Of a stretch of 64,000 bases of DNA, positions 14,536-24,254 are shown piece after piece. Location: positions 124,001-188,000 of the forward strand of contig CAKVID010000001.1 of the NCBI GenBank assembly GCA_934754355.1. Direction: 5' to 3'. The first letter of the stretch is position 1, and each line of letters opens with the position of its first letter. This DNA is from an uncultured Clostridia bacterium (GTDB taxonomy: Bacteria; Bacillota; Clostridia; Christensenellales; UBA1242). The notes under the pieces were generated by a model. It saw only the letters and a list, made by a program, of their open reading frames with translations, had not been told where the DNA came from and did no database searches. The position numbers were made by a program, and so were the translations under genes.

Positions 14536-15258
14536 ATGTGGGAAATAACTTTGCGTGGCAAACCAAGTGACATTGTATATTTTTTGGAATTAAAAAATAG
14601 TTTGAAAGAAATATTGAATAAAAATGCAATAATTGTAATCACTTTTGAGAAAGATTTGGTTTGTAGTATTGCAATAGCAAAAGAAAAACTAACAAGCAAA
14701 ATTTACAAAAAAATATATGAAACAATACTCAAAATTGTAAAAATTGAGTATATTACAGAAAATATAAAAGTATTCTCAAACGATAAGAGTTTGAATAGTT
14801 ATTTCGTATCTAGTATTGTAAATATGGAGATAAGCAACGAAGTTAAATATGCTATGCAAGTAACCAAACTAAGTAGAGTGATAAATATAAGACCCTTTGT
14901 ACTATTCAAATTACATAATTTATATGAAATGTGGCAGAAAGAAGTAGATTATTATAATTTTCACTTTAATTGCGACAATGGAGAAAATTACTTAGATTTT
15001 CTTAAATTCATCGCACTTAATATTGATACTAAATCTAAAATATTGTATTTAGAAGAAATAAATTCTGAGATGTGCTTTTTAGATGAGAAACGCAATAAAA
15101 TGAAAAATTTGAGATTAGATGATGAAGTAGGAATAATTGCAAATTTAGTTATGTATGCTCCCAAAAAGTTAATAATTAATTGCATCAATTCTCTTAGTGA
15201 TAAAGTAACAAAGTTGATATCCTATATATTTGAAGATAGGGTAAGCGTATTATTGTAA
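14536..15258 (+). CDS. ytxC: YtxC-like sporulation protein
   Basis: The 240-aa soluble protein is assigned to the YtxC family on its C-terminal pattern (LVMYAPKKLIINCINSL... ending FEDRVSVLL, like the FEGRV tail of YtxC) and on its position directly upstream of thrS, as in Bacillus subtilis. YtxC is a sporulation-associated protein of unknown biochemistry. The N-terminal half is divergent. An AAGGGG ribosome site precedes ATG, and a TATAAT stands 17 bases before the start, but I see no good -35 box, so a sporulation sigma factor is possible. Confidence 0.65.
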   Translation: MWEITLRGKPSDIVYFLELKNSLKEILNKNAIIVITFEKDLVCSIAIAKEKLTSKIYKKIYETILKIVKIEYITENIKVFSNDKSLNSYFVSSIVNMEISNEVKYAMQVTKLSRVINIRPFVLFKLHNLYEMWQKEVDYYNFHFNCDNGENYLDFLKFIALNIDTKSKILYLEEINSEMCFLDEKRNKMKNLRLDDEVGIIANLVMYAPKKLIINCINSLSDKVTKLISYIFEDRVSVLL

Positions 15259-15337
15259 CTTAGTATTAATATTCATGTATTATAATAATTATACATAAAA
15301 AATTTATAATTTTAATCTTGAAATATTGATTTAATAC

Positions 15338-15366
15338 TTGACAAAGTAATTCAATAGTTATACAAT
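15338..15366 (+). promoter_or_regulatory. Promoter of the thrS T-box transcript
   Basis: TTGACA (15338-15343), a 17-base spacer and TACAAT (15361-15366) immediately before the T-box leader. Confidence 0.7.
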
Positions 15367-15374
15367 TTAGGTAA

Positions 15375-15659
15375 CATTATGAGAGAAGACAAGTAACTAA
15401 TTATTCAATAAGTACAGAGAGTGTAAGGTGATGAGATTTACGCAAAATAATAATTTAGTGAAACCACTTTTTGAGTGTAGCAGAGACCAAACTGTTTTAA
15501 TTATTTTGGTATAAAGTGGGTTTTGTATAAACCAAATAAGGTGGAACCGCGGAGTTCTTTGAATTCTCGTCCTTATGTAATATTTGTGCGTAAATGGACG
15601 ATAATCAACTAAATATTGAATTAATATCCTTTACGAACAAATGCGTGAAGGATTTTTTG
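15375..15659 (+). ncRNA. T-box riboswitch (threonine) with terminator
   Basis: The leader holds the T-box core AAGGTGGAACCGCGG (15538-15552), which pairs with the uncharged tRNA CCA end, and a stem I beginning with an AGAGAG-type segment. In stem I the sequence GTGAAACCACTTTTTGAG places ACC (15463-15465) where the specifier codon is expected, so tRNA-Thr would be sensed. The terminator is ATCCTTTACG/CGTGAAGGAT followed by TTTTTT at about 15625-15659. Low charging of tRNA-Thr should stabilise the antiterminator and switch on thrS. Confidence 0.9.
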
Positions 15660-15684
15660 TTGAAAAATGAAAGGAGAAATAATT

Positions 15685-17454
15685 ATGAACGAAAAAGATG
15701 AAAAGCAGATGATGTACAGACATAGTATGAGCCATATTCTAGCAAAGGCTATCAAAGAATTATATGGCAAAGATAATGTCAAATTGGCTATTGGGCCAGC
15801 AATTGATAATGGATTTTATTATGATTTCGATTTGGAGAAACCACTATCAGATAGTGACTTTGAAACAATTGAAAACAAAATGAAAGAAATTATTGAGAGA
15901 AATGAAGATTTTAAGAGAGTTGAAGTAAGCAGAGATGAAGCACTTAAATTATTCAAAAATGAACCTTATAAAACTGAGTTGATTAATGAATTAGAAGATA
16001 ATGCTGTTATCTCAATTTATTACACTGGAGAAGATTTTGTAGACCTTTGCAGAGGCCCTCATGTTGAGAATTCTAAATTTTTGCGTGGATTTGCATTCAA
16101 AATCAATAGAGTAAGTGGTGCTTACTGGAAAGGCTCAGAGAAGAATAAAATGCTTCAAAGAGTATATGTATATGGTTTCTTAGATAAGGCAGATTTGAAG
16201 GTATATATGCATCAAATGGAAGAAGCATTGAAAAGAGACCATAATAAATTAGGTAGAGATTTAGGATACTTTACAACTGTAGATTATATCGGTCAAGGTC
16301 TTCCTATCATGCTTCCTAAGGGTGCAAGAGTTATTCAATTGCTTCAGAGATTTGTAGAAGATGAAGAACAGAAGAGGGGTTGGTTACTAACTAAAACTCC
16401 ATTTATGGCAAAAAGTGATTTGTATAAAATATCTGGTCACTGGGACCATTACAAAGAAAACATGTTTATACTTGGCGATGAGACTAAAGATAAAGAAGTA
16501 TTTGCATTACGCCCAATGACTTGTCCTTTCCAATATCAAGCATACTTGAATGAGCCAAGATCATACAAAGATTTGCCTTTGAGATATAATGAAACATCTA
16601 CACTATTTAGAAATGAAGCAAGTGGAGAGATGCATGGACTTATTCGTGTAAGACAATTTACAATTTCTGAAGGCCACTTGATGTGTACTCCAGAACAATT
16701 GGAACAAGAATTCAGAAGTTGTCTAGAACTTGCAATATTCTTCTTGAAGACACTTGGTCTTTATGAAGACGCATCATATAGATTTTCACAATGGGATCCA
16801 AATAATAGAGAGAAATATATTGGAACTAAAGAACAATGGGACGAAGCACAAGGAATTATGGGCAAAATACTTGACCATCTAAAAATTCCTTATGAAATCG
16901 GTATTGGCGAAGCTGCATTCTATGGCCCAAAACTAGATATCCAACTTAAGAATGTTTGGGGTAAGGAAGATACGGCTATTACTATTCAGATTGACCAAAT
17001 GCTTGCAGAAAAATTTGGTATGGAATATACAGACAAAGATGGATCTAAGAAAATTCCTTATATTATTCACAGAACTAGTCTTGGCTGTTATGAGAGAACT
17101 CTTGCATATCTTATTGAAAAATTTGCTGGTGCATTCCCAACTTGGCTTGCACCTACTCAAGTTAAAATTCTAAATATTGCCGATGCTCATCTTGACTATG
17201 CTAGATTGGTTAAAGAGAAATTGGAAGCAAATGGTGTTAGAGTAGAATTAGACGATAGAAATGAGAAGATTGGCAAGAAAATTCGTGACGCACAACTTGA
17301 GAAAGTTCCATATTCTCTAATTGTTGGAGATAATGAAATGAATTCTAATTCTGTAGCAGTTAGAAAGAGAAGCGTGGGAGATCAAGGTGCTATGGCTTTG
17401 GACGAATTTATTAATAAAATTATGGAAGAGATTAGAACTAAATCTTTAAATTAA
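15685..17454 (+). CDS. thrS: Threonyl-tRNA synthetase lacking the TGS domain
   Basis: Charges tRNA-Thr. The 589-aa product starts directly with the editing (SAD) domain, RHSMSHILAKA with the two zinc-site His and GPAIDNGFYYDFD, then the class II core and the anticodon-binding domain (LDDRNEKIGKKIRDAQLEK). It lacks the roughly 60-residue N-terminal TGS domain of the 640-aa form. The catalytic zinc Cys is present in RPMTCPFQ (RPMNCPGH in the long form), and motif 3 is HRTSLGCYERTLAYLIE. The frame is open from ATG 15667, but AAGGAG (15671-15676) points to ATG 15685. It is controlled by the T-box and followed by a terminator. Confidence 0.96.
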   Translation: MNEKDEKQMMYRHSMSHILAKAIKELYGKDNVKLAIGPAIDNGFYYDFDLEKPLSDSDFETIENKMKEIIERNEDFKRVEVSRDEALKLFKNEPYKTELINELEDNAVISIYYTGEDFVDLCRGPHVENSKFLRGFAFKINRVSGAYWKGSEKNKMLQRVYVYGFLDKADLKVYMHQMEEALKRDHNKLGRDLGYFTTVDYIGQGLPIMLPKGARVIQLLQRFVEDEEQKRGWLLTKTPFMAKSDLYKISGHWDHYKENMFILGDETKDKEVFALRPMTCPFQYQAYLNEPRSYKDLPLRYNETSTLFRNEASGEMHGLIRVRQFTISEGHLMCTPEQLEQEFRSCLELAIFFLKTLGLYEDASYRFSQWDPNNREKYIGTKEQWDEAQGIMGKILDHLKIPYEIGIGEAAFYGPKLDIQLKNVWGKEDTAITIQIDQMLAEKFGMEYTDKDGSKKIPYIIHRTSLGCYERTLAYLIEKFAGAFPTWLAPTQVKILNIADAHLDYARLVKEKLEANGVRVELDDRNEKIGKKIRDAQLEKVPYSLIVGDNEMNSNSVAVRKRSVGDQGAMALDEFINKIMEEIRTKSLN

Positions 17455-17467
17455 ATTGAATACTAAC

Positions 17468-17508
17468 AAAAAAGTTTAAGCGTAAAATTCTTGCTTAAAC
17501 TTTTTTTG
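17468..17508 (+). terminator. Terminator of thrS
   Basis: AAAAAAGTTTAAGC and GCTTAAACTTTTTTT form a long stem with a T-run. Confidence 0.9.
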
Positions 17509-17692
17509 ATATAAAATGCTAGTATTTTTTTAAAATTTAAAATAATTTGCTATTAGTACATATTATAAATATAATATTAGTATATATTAAAATAGGAATT
17601 TTATGCCAAAAAATTATTTTGTTTATAAATTTTAGTTGTTAAAAAAATCTTTTGTATGTATAATCAAATAGTATTTAAAAAGGTAGGTGTCT

Positions 17693-19225
17693 ATGCTAGC
17701 AACTATTAAAAGTTATGGTCTTAATGGAATTGATGGTTATTTAATTAAGTGCGAAATAGATATCAATCAAGGGCTTCCGGGTTATGACATCGTTGGGTTA
17801 GTTGGAACATCTATCAAAGAAAGTAAAGAGAGAGTTAAGTCTGCTATCAAAAATTCGGCTCTTCAATATCCAATTATCAAGGTTACAGTCAATCTTGCAC
17901 CTGCAGACACCAAGAAAGAAGGTCCAGTATATGATTTGCCAATTGCAATAGGTATTCTGGCTGCTTCTGAACAAGTAAAATTAGATAAACTCAAAGACTT
18001 TATTATTCTAGGCGAATTGGGTCTTGATGGCGGAGTAAGAAAAATTAACGGTGTTCTTCCTATCCTTATAAGTGCTAGACTTGATGGATATACCAAAGTA
18101 ATTATTCCCAAAGCAAATTGCACAGAGGCTAGTTTTATTGAAGGAATGGAAATATACGGAGTAGAAAATCTAAAACAAACACTAGATTTTCTAAATGGAG
18201 ATATTCAAATTACTCCTACTGAACATAGTGACTTTGACGATATACGCAGAAATAAAAAGAAATCTCTAGACTTTAAATATGTTAAAGGTCAAGCCCAAGC
18301 CAAAAGAGCATTAGAAATTGCGGCAGCGGGTGGACATAATGTACTAATGATAGGACCTCCGGGAAGTGGAAAAACAATGCTTGCTAAATGTTTTCCTAGT
18401 ATTTTGCCAGAACTAACATTTGAAGAAGCACTAGAAGTAACCAAAATACATAGTATTGCGGGGGTTCTAGATAGCAAAGAAGGAATTGTAGTGAGTAGAC
18501 CTATAAGATGTCCTCATCATACTGCTACAACTCTAGCATTAACGGGTGGCGGAAGCAAAGCCAAGCCCGGAGAGATAAGTTTGGCTCATACGGGAGTATT
18601 ATTCTTAGATGAAATGCCTGAGTATAATAGGAATAGTTTAGAAACTCTTAGACAACCGTTAGAAGATGGGGTTATAACTATTTCTAGAGTTGATGCAACT
18701 GTGCAATATCCTGCTAATTTCACATTGATTGCTAGCATGAACCCTTGTCCTTGTGGAAATTATGGTTCTAAAGACAAAGAATGCAAATGTACACCACAAG
18801 CGATTAAGAAGTATCTTAATAGACTTTCTGGCCCACTAATGGATAGAATAGATATGCATATCGAAGTAGATAGCGTGTCTTATGATGAACTTAGGTCAGA
18901 AGAATTGGAAGAATGTAGTGCAGATATTAAGAAGAGGGTAGATAAAGCAAGAGAAATACAATTGCAGAGATACAAAGATAGTGGTGTTTATTCCAATGCT
19001 AAAATGAATGACCACATGGTTAAGAAATACTGTAAAATTAGTGAAGCAAGTGACCAAATGTTAAGATATGCTTTTGAAAAATTGAATTTAAGTGCTAGGG
19101 CATATTCCAGAATACTGAAAGTTGCAAGAACTATCGCAGATTTGGAAGGAAGCGAAGATGTCCTTGATGAACATATAATTGAGGCAATATCTTATAGAAC
19201 ACTTGATAATAAATATTGGGGATAA
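17693..19225 (+). CDS. YifB/ComM-like Mg-chelatase family AAA+ ATPase
   Basis: The 510-aa product has the N-terminal ChlI-like domain (GLVGTSIKESKERVKSAI and NLAPADTKKEGPVYDLPIA), a Walker A GPPGSGKTMLAK near residue 220, Walker B LFLDEMPE, and the Mg-chelatase C-terminal helical domain. ComM, the proteobacterial homologue, is a hexameric branch-migration helicase in natural transformation; the Bacillota protein is less studied. A GTG at 17687 is in frame, but ATG 17693 with the AGGTAGG site is preferred. It is the first gene of a dprA-topA-trmFO-hslVU operon, and dprA starts one base after its stop, consistent with a DNA-uptake link. Confidence 0.93.
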   Translation: MLATIKSYGLNGIDGYLIKCEIDINQGLPGYDIVGLVGTSIKESKERVKSAIKNSALQYPIIKVTVNLAPADTKKEGPVYDLPIAIGILAASEQVKLDKLKDFIILGELGLDGGVRKINGVLPILISARLDGYTKVIIPKANCTEASFIEGMEIYGVENLKQTLDFLNGDIQITPTEHSDFDDIRRNKKKSLDFKYVKGQAQAKRALEIAAAGGHNVLMIGPPGSGKTMLAKCFPSILPELTFEEALEVTKIHSIAGVLDSKEGIVVSRPIRCPHHTATTLALTGGGSKAKPGEISLAHTGVLFLDEMPEYNRNSLETLRQPLEDGVITISRVDATVQYPANFTLIASMNPCPCGNYGSKDKECKCTPQAIKKYLNRLSGPLMDRIDMHIEVDSVSYDELRSEELEECSADIKKRVDKAREIQLQRYKDSGVYSNAKMNDHMVKKYCKISEASDQMLRYAFEKLNLSARAYSRILKVARTIADLEGSEDVLDEHIIEAISYRTLDNKYWG

Positions 19226-19226
19226 T

Positions 19227-20324
19227 ATGTATAGTAAAACAGAAAAAGTTATAATGTGGTTAACCACCTTTGATTTTATGACATATAAGAAAGCAAGAGA
19301 AATATTGGATAATATCGAGGATTTGGAAGATTTTTTTGATAATTTAGATAATTACAAAAGTGAACTTCTGAAAGCATTTACTGACAAGGAATACTCTGAA
19401 CTTAAGATGAACAATAATCTTGTATATATTGATAGGTGTATTGTTAATTACGATAAATTAGGAATAGAAGTTGTTACTTGCAGAAGTTCAGATTATCCCG
19501 AACTATTGAAAGAAACGGGAGCGTTCCCAATTCTTCTTTATTGCAAAGGAGATGTTAAATTACTTAAATCTGAGTGTTTGGGTGTGGTAGGTTCTAGAAG
19601 GGCTACTAAGTATGGTCAAACAATAGGTGGCAAAATTGTTAAAGATGTTGCAGTCAATAATATTACTATTGTAAGTGGACTAGCAGAAGGAATAGATACT
19701 ATTGCTCACAAATCTTGCTTGGAAGTAGAAGGTAAGACGATAGCAGTATTAGGTGGCGGGCTTCTTAATATTTTCCCTAGTTCTAATATTGCTTTGGCTG
19801 AAGATATTGTATTAAAAGGTGGTTTGATTGTATCTGAATACAAGCCGAATGAACCATCTCTTACTTATCATTTCCCTGTAAGAAATAGAATTATTGCGGG
19901 ACTTAGTAAAGCAGTACTTGTAGTAGAGGCTACTGAGAAAAGCGGAAGTATGCACACCAAGAATTTTGCTCTAGATTATAATAGAGAAGTATTTGCTCTA
20001 CCTGCTAGAGTTAATGATATTTATTCGGTGGGTTGTAACAAAATAATCCAGAATGGACAAGCAAGAATGTTGCTTAGTTCTAGTGAGATTATTGATTTTT
20101 ATGGCAAAAAAGATAAAACCCATAAGAAAGAGAAATTGATAGAATTATCTATGGACGAACAACTTATCTATGATAATTTGAAAGGTCAAGAATTACATTT
20201 TGATGATTTGATTAAATCGACAGGTATGGAAACTAAAATTTTATCTACCATGCTTATGCGTATGGAAATCAAAGGGATTGTTGAGAAACACCCTGGCAAT
20301 TATTATGTAATAAAGAGTAATTAA
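19227..20324 (+). CDS. dprA: DNA processing protein DprA (Smf)
   Basis: DprA protects incoming single-stranded DNA and loads RecA during transformation. The 365-aa product has an N-terminal helical domain, the Rossmann core (VVGSRRATKYGQ, VSGLAEGIDTIAHK, FPVRNRIIAGLS) from about residue 105 to 290, and a C-terminal winged helix (LIKSTGMETKILSTMLMRME). The frame extends upstream to 19179 inside yifB, but the ATG at 19227 directly after the yifB stop gives the normal length. The GGGGAT ahead of it lies inside the yifB end, so translation is coupled. Confidence 0.95.
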   Translation: MYSKTEKVIMWLTTFDFMTYKKAREILDNIEDLEDFFDNLDNYKSELLKAFTDKEYSELKMNNNLVYIDRCIVNYDKLGIEVVTCRSSDYPELLKETGAFPILLYCKGDVKLLKSECLGVVGSRRATKYGQTIGGKIVKDVAVNNITIVSGLAEGIDTIAHKSCLEVEGKTIAVLGGGLLNIFPSSNIALAEDIVLKGGLIVSEYKPNEPSLTYHFPVRNRIIAGLSKAVLVVEATEKSGSMHTKNFALDYNREVFALPARVNDIYSVGCNKIIQNGQARMLLSSSEIIDFYGKKDKTHKKEKLIELSMDEQLIYDNLKGQELHFDDLIKSTGMETKILSTMLMRMEIKGIVEKHPGNYYVIKSN

Positions 20325-20341
20325 AAGAATTTAGGAGAATT

Positions 20342-22435
20342 ATGAAACTAGTAGTTATTGAAGGTGTCGGCAAGAAAGACACTATCAAAAAATATTTGGG
20401 TAGTGATTATGAGGTAGTTGCTACCAAAGGTCATGTGCGTGACCTACCTCAGAAAACTATGGGCGTTAATGTTAAGAATAATTTTGAAATGCAATATACA
20501 ATAATGCCAGACAAACAAGATATAGTTAAGATGTTAAAAGAGAAAGCCGCTAAAGCAGATAAAATATATTTAGCGACCGACCCGGATAGAGAGGGAGAAG
20601 CAATTAGTTGGCATTTATGTAATATACTTGGATTAAATCCTAGTGACCCAATTAGAATAGAATTTAATGAAATCACTAAGAATGCTATTAATAAAGGATT
20701 AGAACACCCTAGAGGAATTAATCTAAATCTAGTAAATGCGCAACAAACAAGAAGAGTTATAGATAGGCTTGTGGGTTATAGGGTATCTCCTAAGGCTTGC
20801 AAGGCAATACAACCTAATCTTTCGGCCGGTAGAGTTCAGAGTGTTGCTCTAAGACTTGTTGTAGATAGAGAGAATGAAATAAGAAATTTTGTACCTCAAG
20901 AGTATTGGTCAGTTATAGCCAATCTTAATAAAGAGAATTCAGAGATATTCAAAGCAAGCCTTGCTAAGTACAAGAATAAAAAGATAGTGCCAGCAAGCAA
21001 AGAAGAAGTAGATAAAATACTAGAGAATTTGAAAGATGGCAGTTACGAAGTAGGTAATGTCAAGAAATCTCTTACTAAAGTACACCCATCTGCACCATTT
21101 ACTACAAGTACTATGCAACAAGACGCTTTGAATAAAATTGGATTGTCTCTAAAGAAAGTAACTTCTTGCGCACAACAATTGTATGAAGGTGTTGAGATTG
21201 GAAACGAAGGTAAAGTGGCACTAATCACATACATCAGAACAGATAGTGTCAGAGTTGCACCAGAAGCACAGAAAGCAGCAAGAGATTATATAATTAATAA
21301 CTTTGGCAAAGAATATGCGCCAGATAATTATAATCAGTACAAAGTTAAATCTTCTGCCCAAGATGCACACGAGGCAATAAGACCTATTTCTCTAGATAGA
21401 ACACCTCAATCTGTTAAGGAATATCTAAGTCCAGAGAATTATAAATTATATAAATTGATATACAACAAATTTGTTGCAAGTCAGATGACTGATGCTACAT
21501 TTAATTCAGTTAGTGTAGAGATTAATAATAATGATTATACTTTCAAATGTAACGGGAAGACACCTGTATTTGATGGATTTATGAAAATATATAATTCAGC
21601 CAAAAAAGAGAAAGATAAAACAAAAGATGAAGAAGAAGACGAAAGCGAGAACGCAAAACTTCCAGAAATGAAAGAGGGCGATATTCTTAATTTCGTAGAT
21701 ATGATTACTACACAGAAATTTACTAAGCCTGCTCCTAGATATACTGAAGCGTCTTTGGTTAAGGAAATGGAAGAGAAAGGAATAGGTAGACCCGCTACTT
21801 ATACTCCTACAATTACATTGCTTTCTAGCAGAAAATATGTTGAGAAAGATGGTAAATATCTAAAGCCTACAGAATTAGGAGAGAAATTAATAGATTTCTT
21901 GGTTAAGGGGTATGAAGGATTATTCAATGTTAATTTCACTGCAGATATGGAAAGCAAACTAGATGAAATTGCTAATAACGGATTGGATTATCTACCTGTT
22001 ATGAAGAAATTTAATGATTATCTAGAAAAATTAGTAGGTCAACCTGTTGAACCTGAGCATACAGGCATAATGTGTGAGAAATGTGGTCACGAAATGGTTA
22101 AGAGGGTTAGTAAATACGGAGAATTCTTGGCTTGTAGTAATTATCCAGAATGCAAAAATATTCATAATATAGTCAAAAAAGTTGGTATTTGCCCTAAGTG
22201 TGGTGGCGAAGTTATAGAGAGGAAGTCCAAAAATGGTAAGATTTTCTATGGCTGTAATAATTATCCTAAGTGTGATTTTATATCTTGGGAAATACCTGTT
22301 GAGAAGAAATGTCCTAAATGTAATAGTTATATGACCAAGAAAGAAGTTTATGGAAAGATAAGAATTAAATGCAGTAATCCAGAATGTGACTATCAAGAAA
22401 GTTTGAAAAAAGGTGAAGATGATAAAGACAGTTAA
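20342..22435 (+). CDS. topA: DNA topoisomerase I (type IA)
   Basis: Relaxes negative supercoils by single-strand passage. The 697-aa product has the TOPRIM domain with GVGKKDTIKKYL near the N-terminus and the acidic motif DPDREGEA, the active Tyr in YIRTDS near residue 300, and KYVEKDGKYLKPTELG. Three C-terminal four-Cys zinc ribbons follow (starting MCEKCGHE, CPKCGGE and CPKCNSY). Length is normal. It lies 17 bases after dprA with a GGAG site and overlaps trmFO by 17 bases. Confidence 0.97.
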   Translation: MKLVVIEGVGKKDTIKKYLGSDYEVVATKGHVRDLPQKTMGVNVKNNFEMQYTIMPDKQDIVKMLKEKAAKADKIYLATDPDREGEAISWHLCNILGLNPSDPIRIEFNEITKNAINKGLEHPRGINLNLVNAQQTRRVIDRLVGYRVSPKACKAIQPNLSAGRVQSVALRLVVDRENEIRNFVPQEYWSVIANLNKENSEIFKASLAKYKNKKIVPASKEEVDKILENLKDGSYEVGNVKKSLTKVHPSAPFTTSTMQQDALNKIGLSLKKVTSCAQQLYEGVEIGNEGKVALITYIRTDSVRVAPEAQKAARDYIINNFGKEYAPDNYNQYKVKSSAQDAHEAIRPISLDRTPQSVKEYLSPENYKLYKLIYNKFVASQMTDATFNSVSVEINNNDYTFKCNGKTPVFDGFMKIYNSAKKEKDKTKDEEEDESENAKLPEMKEGDILNFVDMITTQKFTKPAPRYTEASLVKEMEEKGIGRPATYTPTITLLSSRKYVEKDGKYLKPTELGEKLIDFLVKGYEGLFNVNFTADMESKLDEIANNGLDYLPVMKKFNDYLEKLVGQPVEPEHTGIMCEKCGHEMVKRVSKYGEFLACSNYPECKNIHNIVKKVGICPKCGGEVIERKSKNGKIFYGCNNYPKCDFISWEIPVEKKCPKCNSYMTKKEVYGKIRIKCSNPECDYQESLKKGEDDKDS

Positions 22436-23720
22436 TATTATAGGTGGCGGACTTGCTGGCTGTGAATGTGCTTATCAATTAAGTAAGCGTGGCGTGAGTG
22501 TAAATTTATTTGATATGAAACCCAAACTTACACCTGCTCACAAAAGCAATAATTTAGCCGAATTAGTTTGCTCAAATTCATTAAAAAGCAACGATATTCT
22601 TACAGCAGGCGGATTACTTAAACAAGAACTAAGAGAACTAGATAGTTTGCTTATTAGAATTGCCGATGAATGTAGAGTGCCTGCGGGAGCAAGTCTTTCG
22701 GTAGATAGAGATAAATTCAGTGAAAAGGTAACTGATTTTATTAGAAATCAAGAAAATATCAAGGTTATTTGCAAAGAAGTAACCGCAATAGATACATCAA
22801 TTCCTACAATTATTGCTTCTGGACCGCTTACTTCAGATGCCTTGAGTGAGGAAATATCCAAATTAATCGGTCAAGAAAAATTATATTTCTTTGATGCAAT
22901 TGCTCCAATTGTTGATTACAATTCAATTGATATGAATATTGCATATTTCAAAGATAGATACGATAAAGGGGATAAAGACTATATCAATTGTCCGTTTGAT
23001 AAAGAACAATATATCAAATTTTATAACGAACTAATAAACGGAGAAATTGTTAAACTTAAAGACTTTGAGAAAAATAAAGTCTATGAAGGTTGTATGCCAA
23101 TTGAAGTTCTTGCTAGTCGTGGAGAAGATGCAATAAGATTTGGGCCTATGAAGCCTGTTGGGCTTGAAAATCCAAATAGTAATACTAAACCTTATGCTGT
23201 TGTACAACTTAGAAAAGAAAAATTTGGCAATGAATACTTTAATATTGTAGGTTTCCAGACTAATCTAACTTATCCCGAGCAAAAAAGGATATTTAGAATG
23301 ATACCCGGACTAGAAAATGCCGAATTTCTAAGGCTGGGGACAATGCACAAAAATACTTATATTAAATCGCCAAATATACTCAATGAGTATTATCAAATGA
23401 TAAAGTATCCTAATATTTTCTTTGCAGGACAAATAACGGGGGTGGAAGGATACATAGAAAGCATATCTAGTGGATTAGTTGCGGGAATTCAGATGTATAG
23501 ATATTTAAAAGGTCTAGATTTTATAGAGTTTGACAAACACACTTTAATTGGTGCTTTGTGCAAGTACATAGCATACAAAATAGGAGACTTTGAGCCAATG
23601 AGTGCAAATCTAGGACTAATAAACTATGGCGAATTTACATGCAAAGATAAAAAAGTGAAGAATACTAAACTTAAAGATTTATCTTTGCAATTAATAAATG
23701 AAATAAAGGAGAAATTATAA
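22419..23720 (+). CDS. trmFO: Methylenetetrahydrofolate-tRNA-(uracil-5-)-methyltransferase
   Basis: Forms m5U54 in the tRNA T-loop using methylene-THF and FAD. The 433-aa product begins with the FAD site NIIGGGLAGCECAYQL and contains CSNSLKSND with a conserved Cys and the C-terminal FAGQITGVEGYIES motif. A GTG at 22413 is in frame; the AAAAAAGG tract is spaced for ATG 22419, which lies inside the end of topA. hslV follows with a one-base overlap. The usual intervening xerC/codV gene of Bacillus is absent here. Confidence 0.96.
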   Translation: MIKTVNIIGGGLAGCECAYQLSKRGVSVNLFDMKPKLTPAHKSNNLAELVCSNSLKSNDILTAGGLLKQELRELDSLLIRIADECRVPAGASLSVDRDKFSEKVTDFIRNQENIKVICKEVTAIDTSIPTIIASGPLTSDALSEEISKLIGQEKLYFFDAIAPIVDYNSIDMNIAYFKDRYDKGDKDYINCPFDKEQYIKFYNELINGEIVKLKDFEKNKVYEGCMPIEVLASRGEDAIRFGPMKPVGLENPNSNTKPYAVVQLRKEKFGNEYFNIVGFQTNLTYPEQKRIFRMIPGLENAEFLRLGTMHKNTYIKSPNILNEYYQMIKYPNIFFAGQITGVEGYIESISSGLVAGIQMYRYLKGLDFIEFDKHTLIGALCKYIAYKIGDFEPMSANLGLINYGEFTCKDKKVKNTKLKDLSLQLINEIKEKL

Positions 23721-24253
23721 TGGAACTTAAAGGAACAACTATTATAGGTGTTAAGAGAAATGGAAGAACTGTAATTGCTGGAGATGGACAAGCAACTCTT
23801 GGCGAACATGTTATAATGAAGAATAATTCTAAGAAAGTACGCAGAATTTATCATGACAAAGTTGTTATTGGATTTGCAGGATCAGTTGCAGACGCTTTCG
23901 CACTTGAGGCTAGATTTGAAGAATTGCTTCAGAAATTTAGCGGTAATTTACTTAGAAGTGCAGTAGAAGTGGCTCTTGGATTTAGAGATGACAAATATCC
24001 TAGAAAATTAGAAGCGCAAATGATTGTAGCAGATAAGAATATGATGTTAATAATATCTGGTGGTGGCGAAGTAATCGAGCCAGAAAGTGGAGTATGTTCT
24101 ATTGGAAGTGGTAGTTTGTATGCTATGGCTAGTGCAAGAGCATTACTAGAAAATACAGATTTGGACGCTATGGAAATTGCAAAGAAAAGTATGAAGATTG
24201 CAAGTGATATGTGTGTATACACTAATGACCACTTGACAATTGAGGAGGTTTAA
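23720..24253 (+). CDS. hslV: HslV (ClpQ) peptidase subunit
   Basis: The N-terminal-Thr peptidase of the HslUV ATP-dependent protease, forming a double hexamer. The 177-aa product reads MELKGTTIIGV; alignment with TTI places the catalytic Thr at residue 6, after a short pro-segment as is usual in clostridia. VIAGDGQATLG and the GSGSLYAMASARAL segment are typical. It overlaps trmFO by one base and is followed one base later by hslU, so the two subunits are made together. Confidence 0.96.
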   Translation: MELKGTTIIGVKRNGRTVIAGDGQATLGEHVIMKNNSKKVRRIYHDKVVIGFAGSVADAFALEARFEELLQKFSGNLLRSAVEVALGFRDDKYPRKLEAQMIVADKNMMLIISGGGEVIEPESGVCSIGSGSLYAMASARALLENTDLDAMEIAKKSMKIASDMCVYTNDHLTIEEV

Positions 24254-24254
24254 T

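Noticed and set aside
22031..22396. 121-codon minus-strand frame
   Set aside because: Antisense to the zinc-ribbon end of topA; no ribosome site and composition typical of a shadow.
23720..23738. Five-residue pro-segment before the catalytic Thr of HslV considered as unusual
   Set aside because: Short M-x-x-G-TT N-termini are normal in clostridial HslV; not novel.
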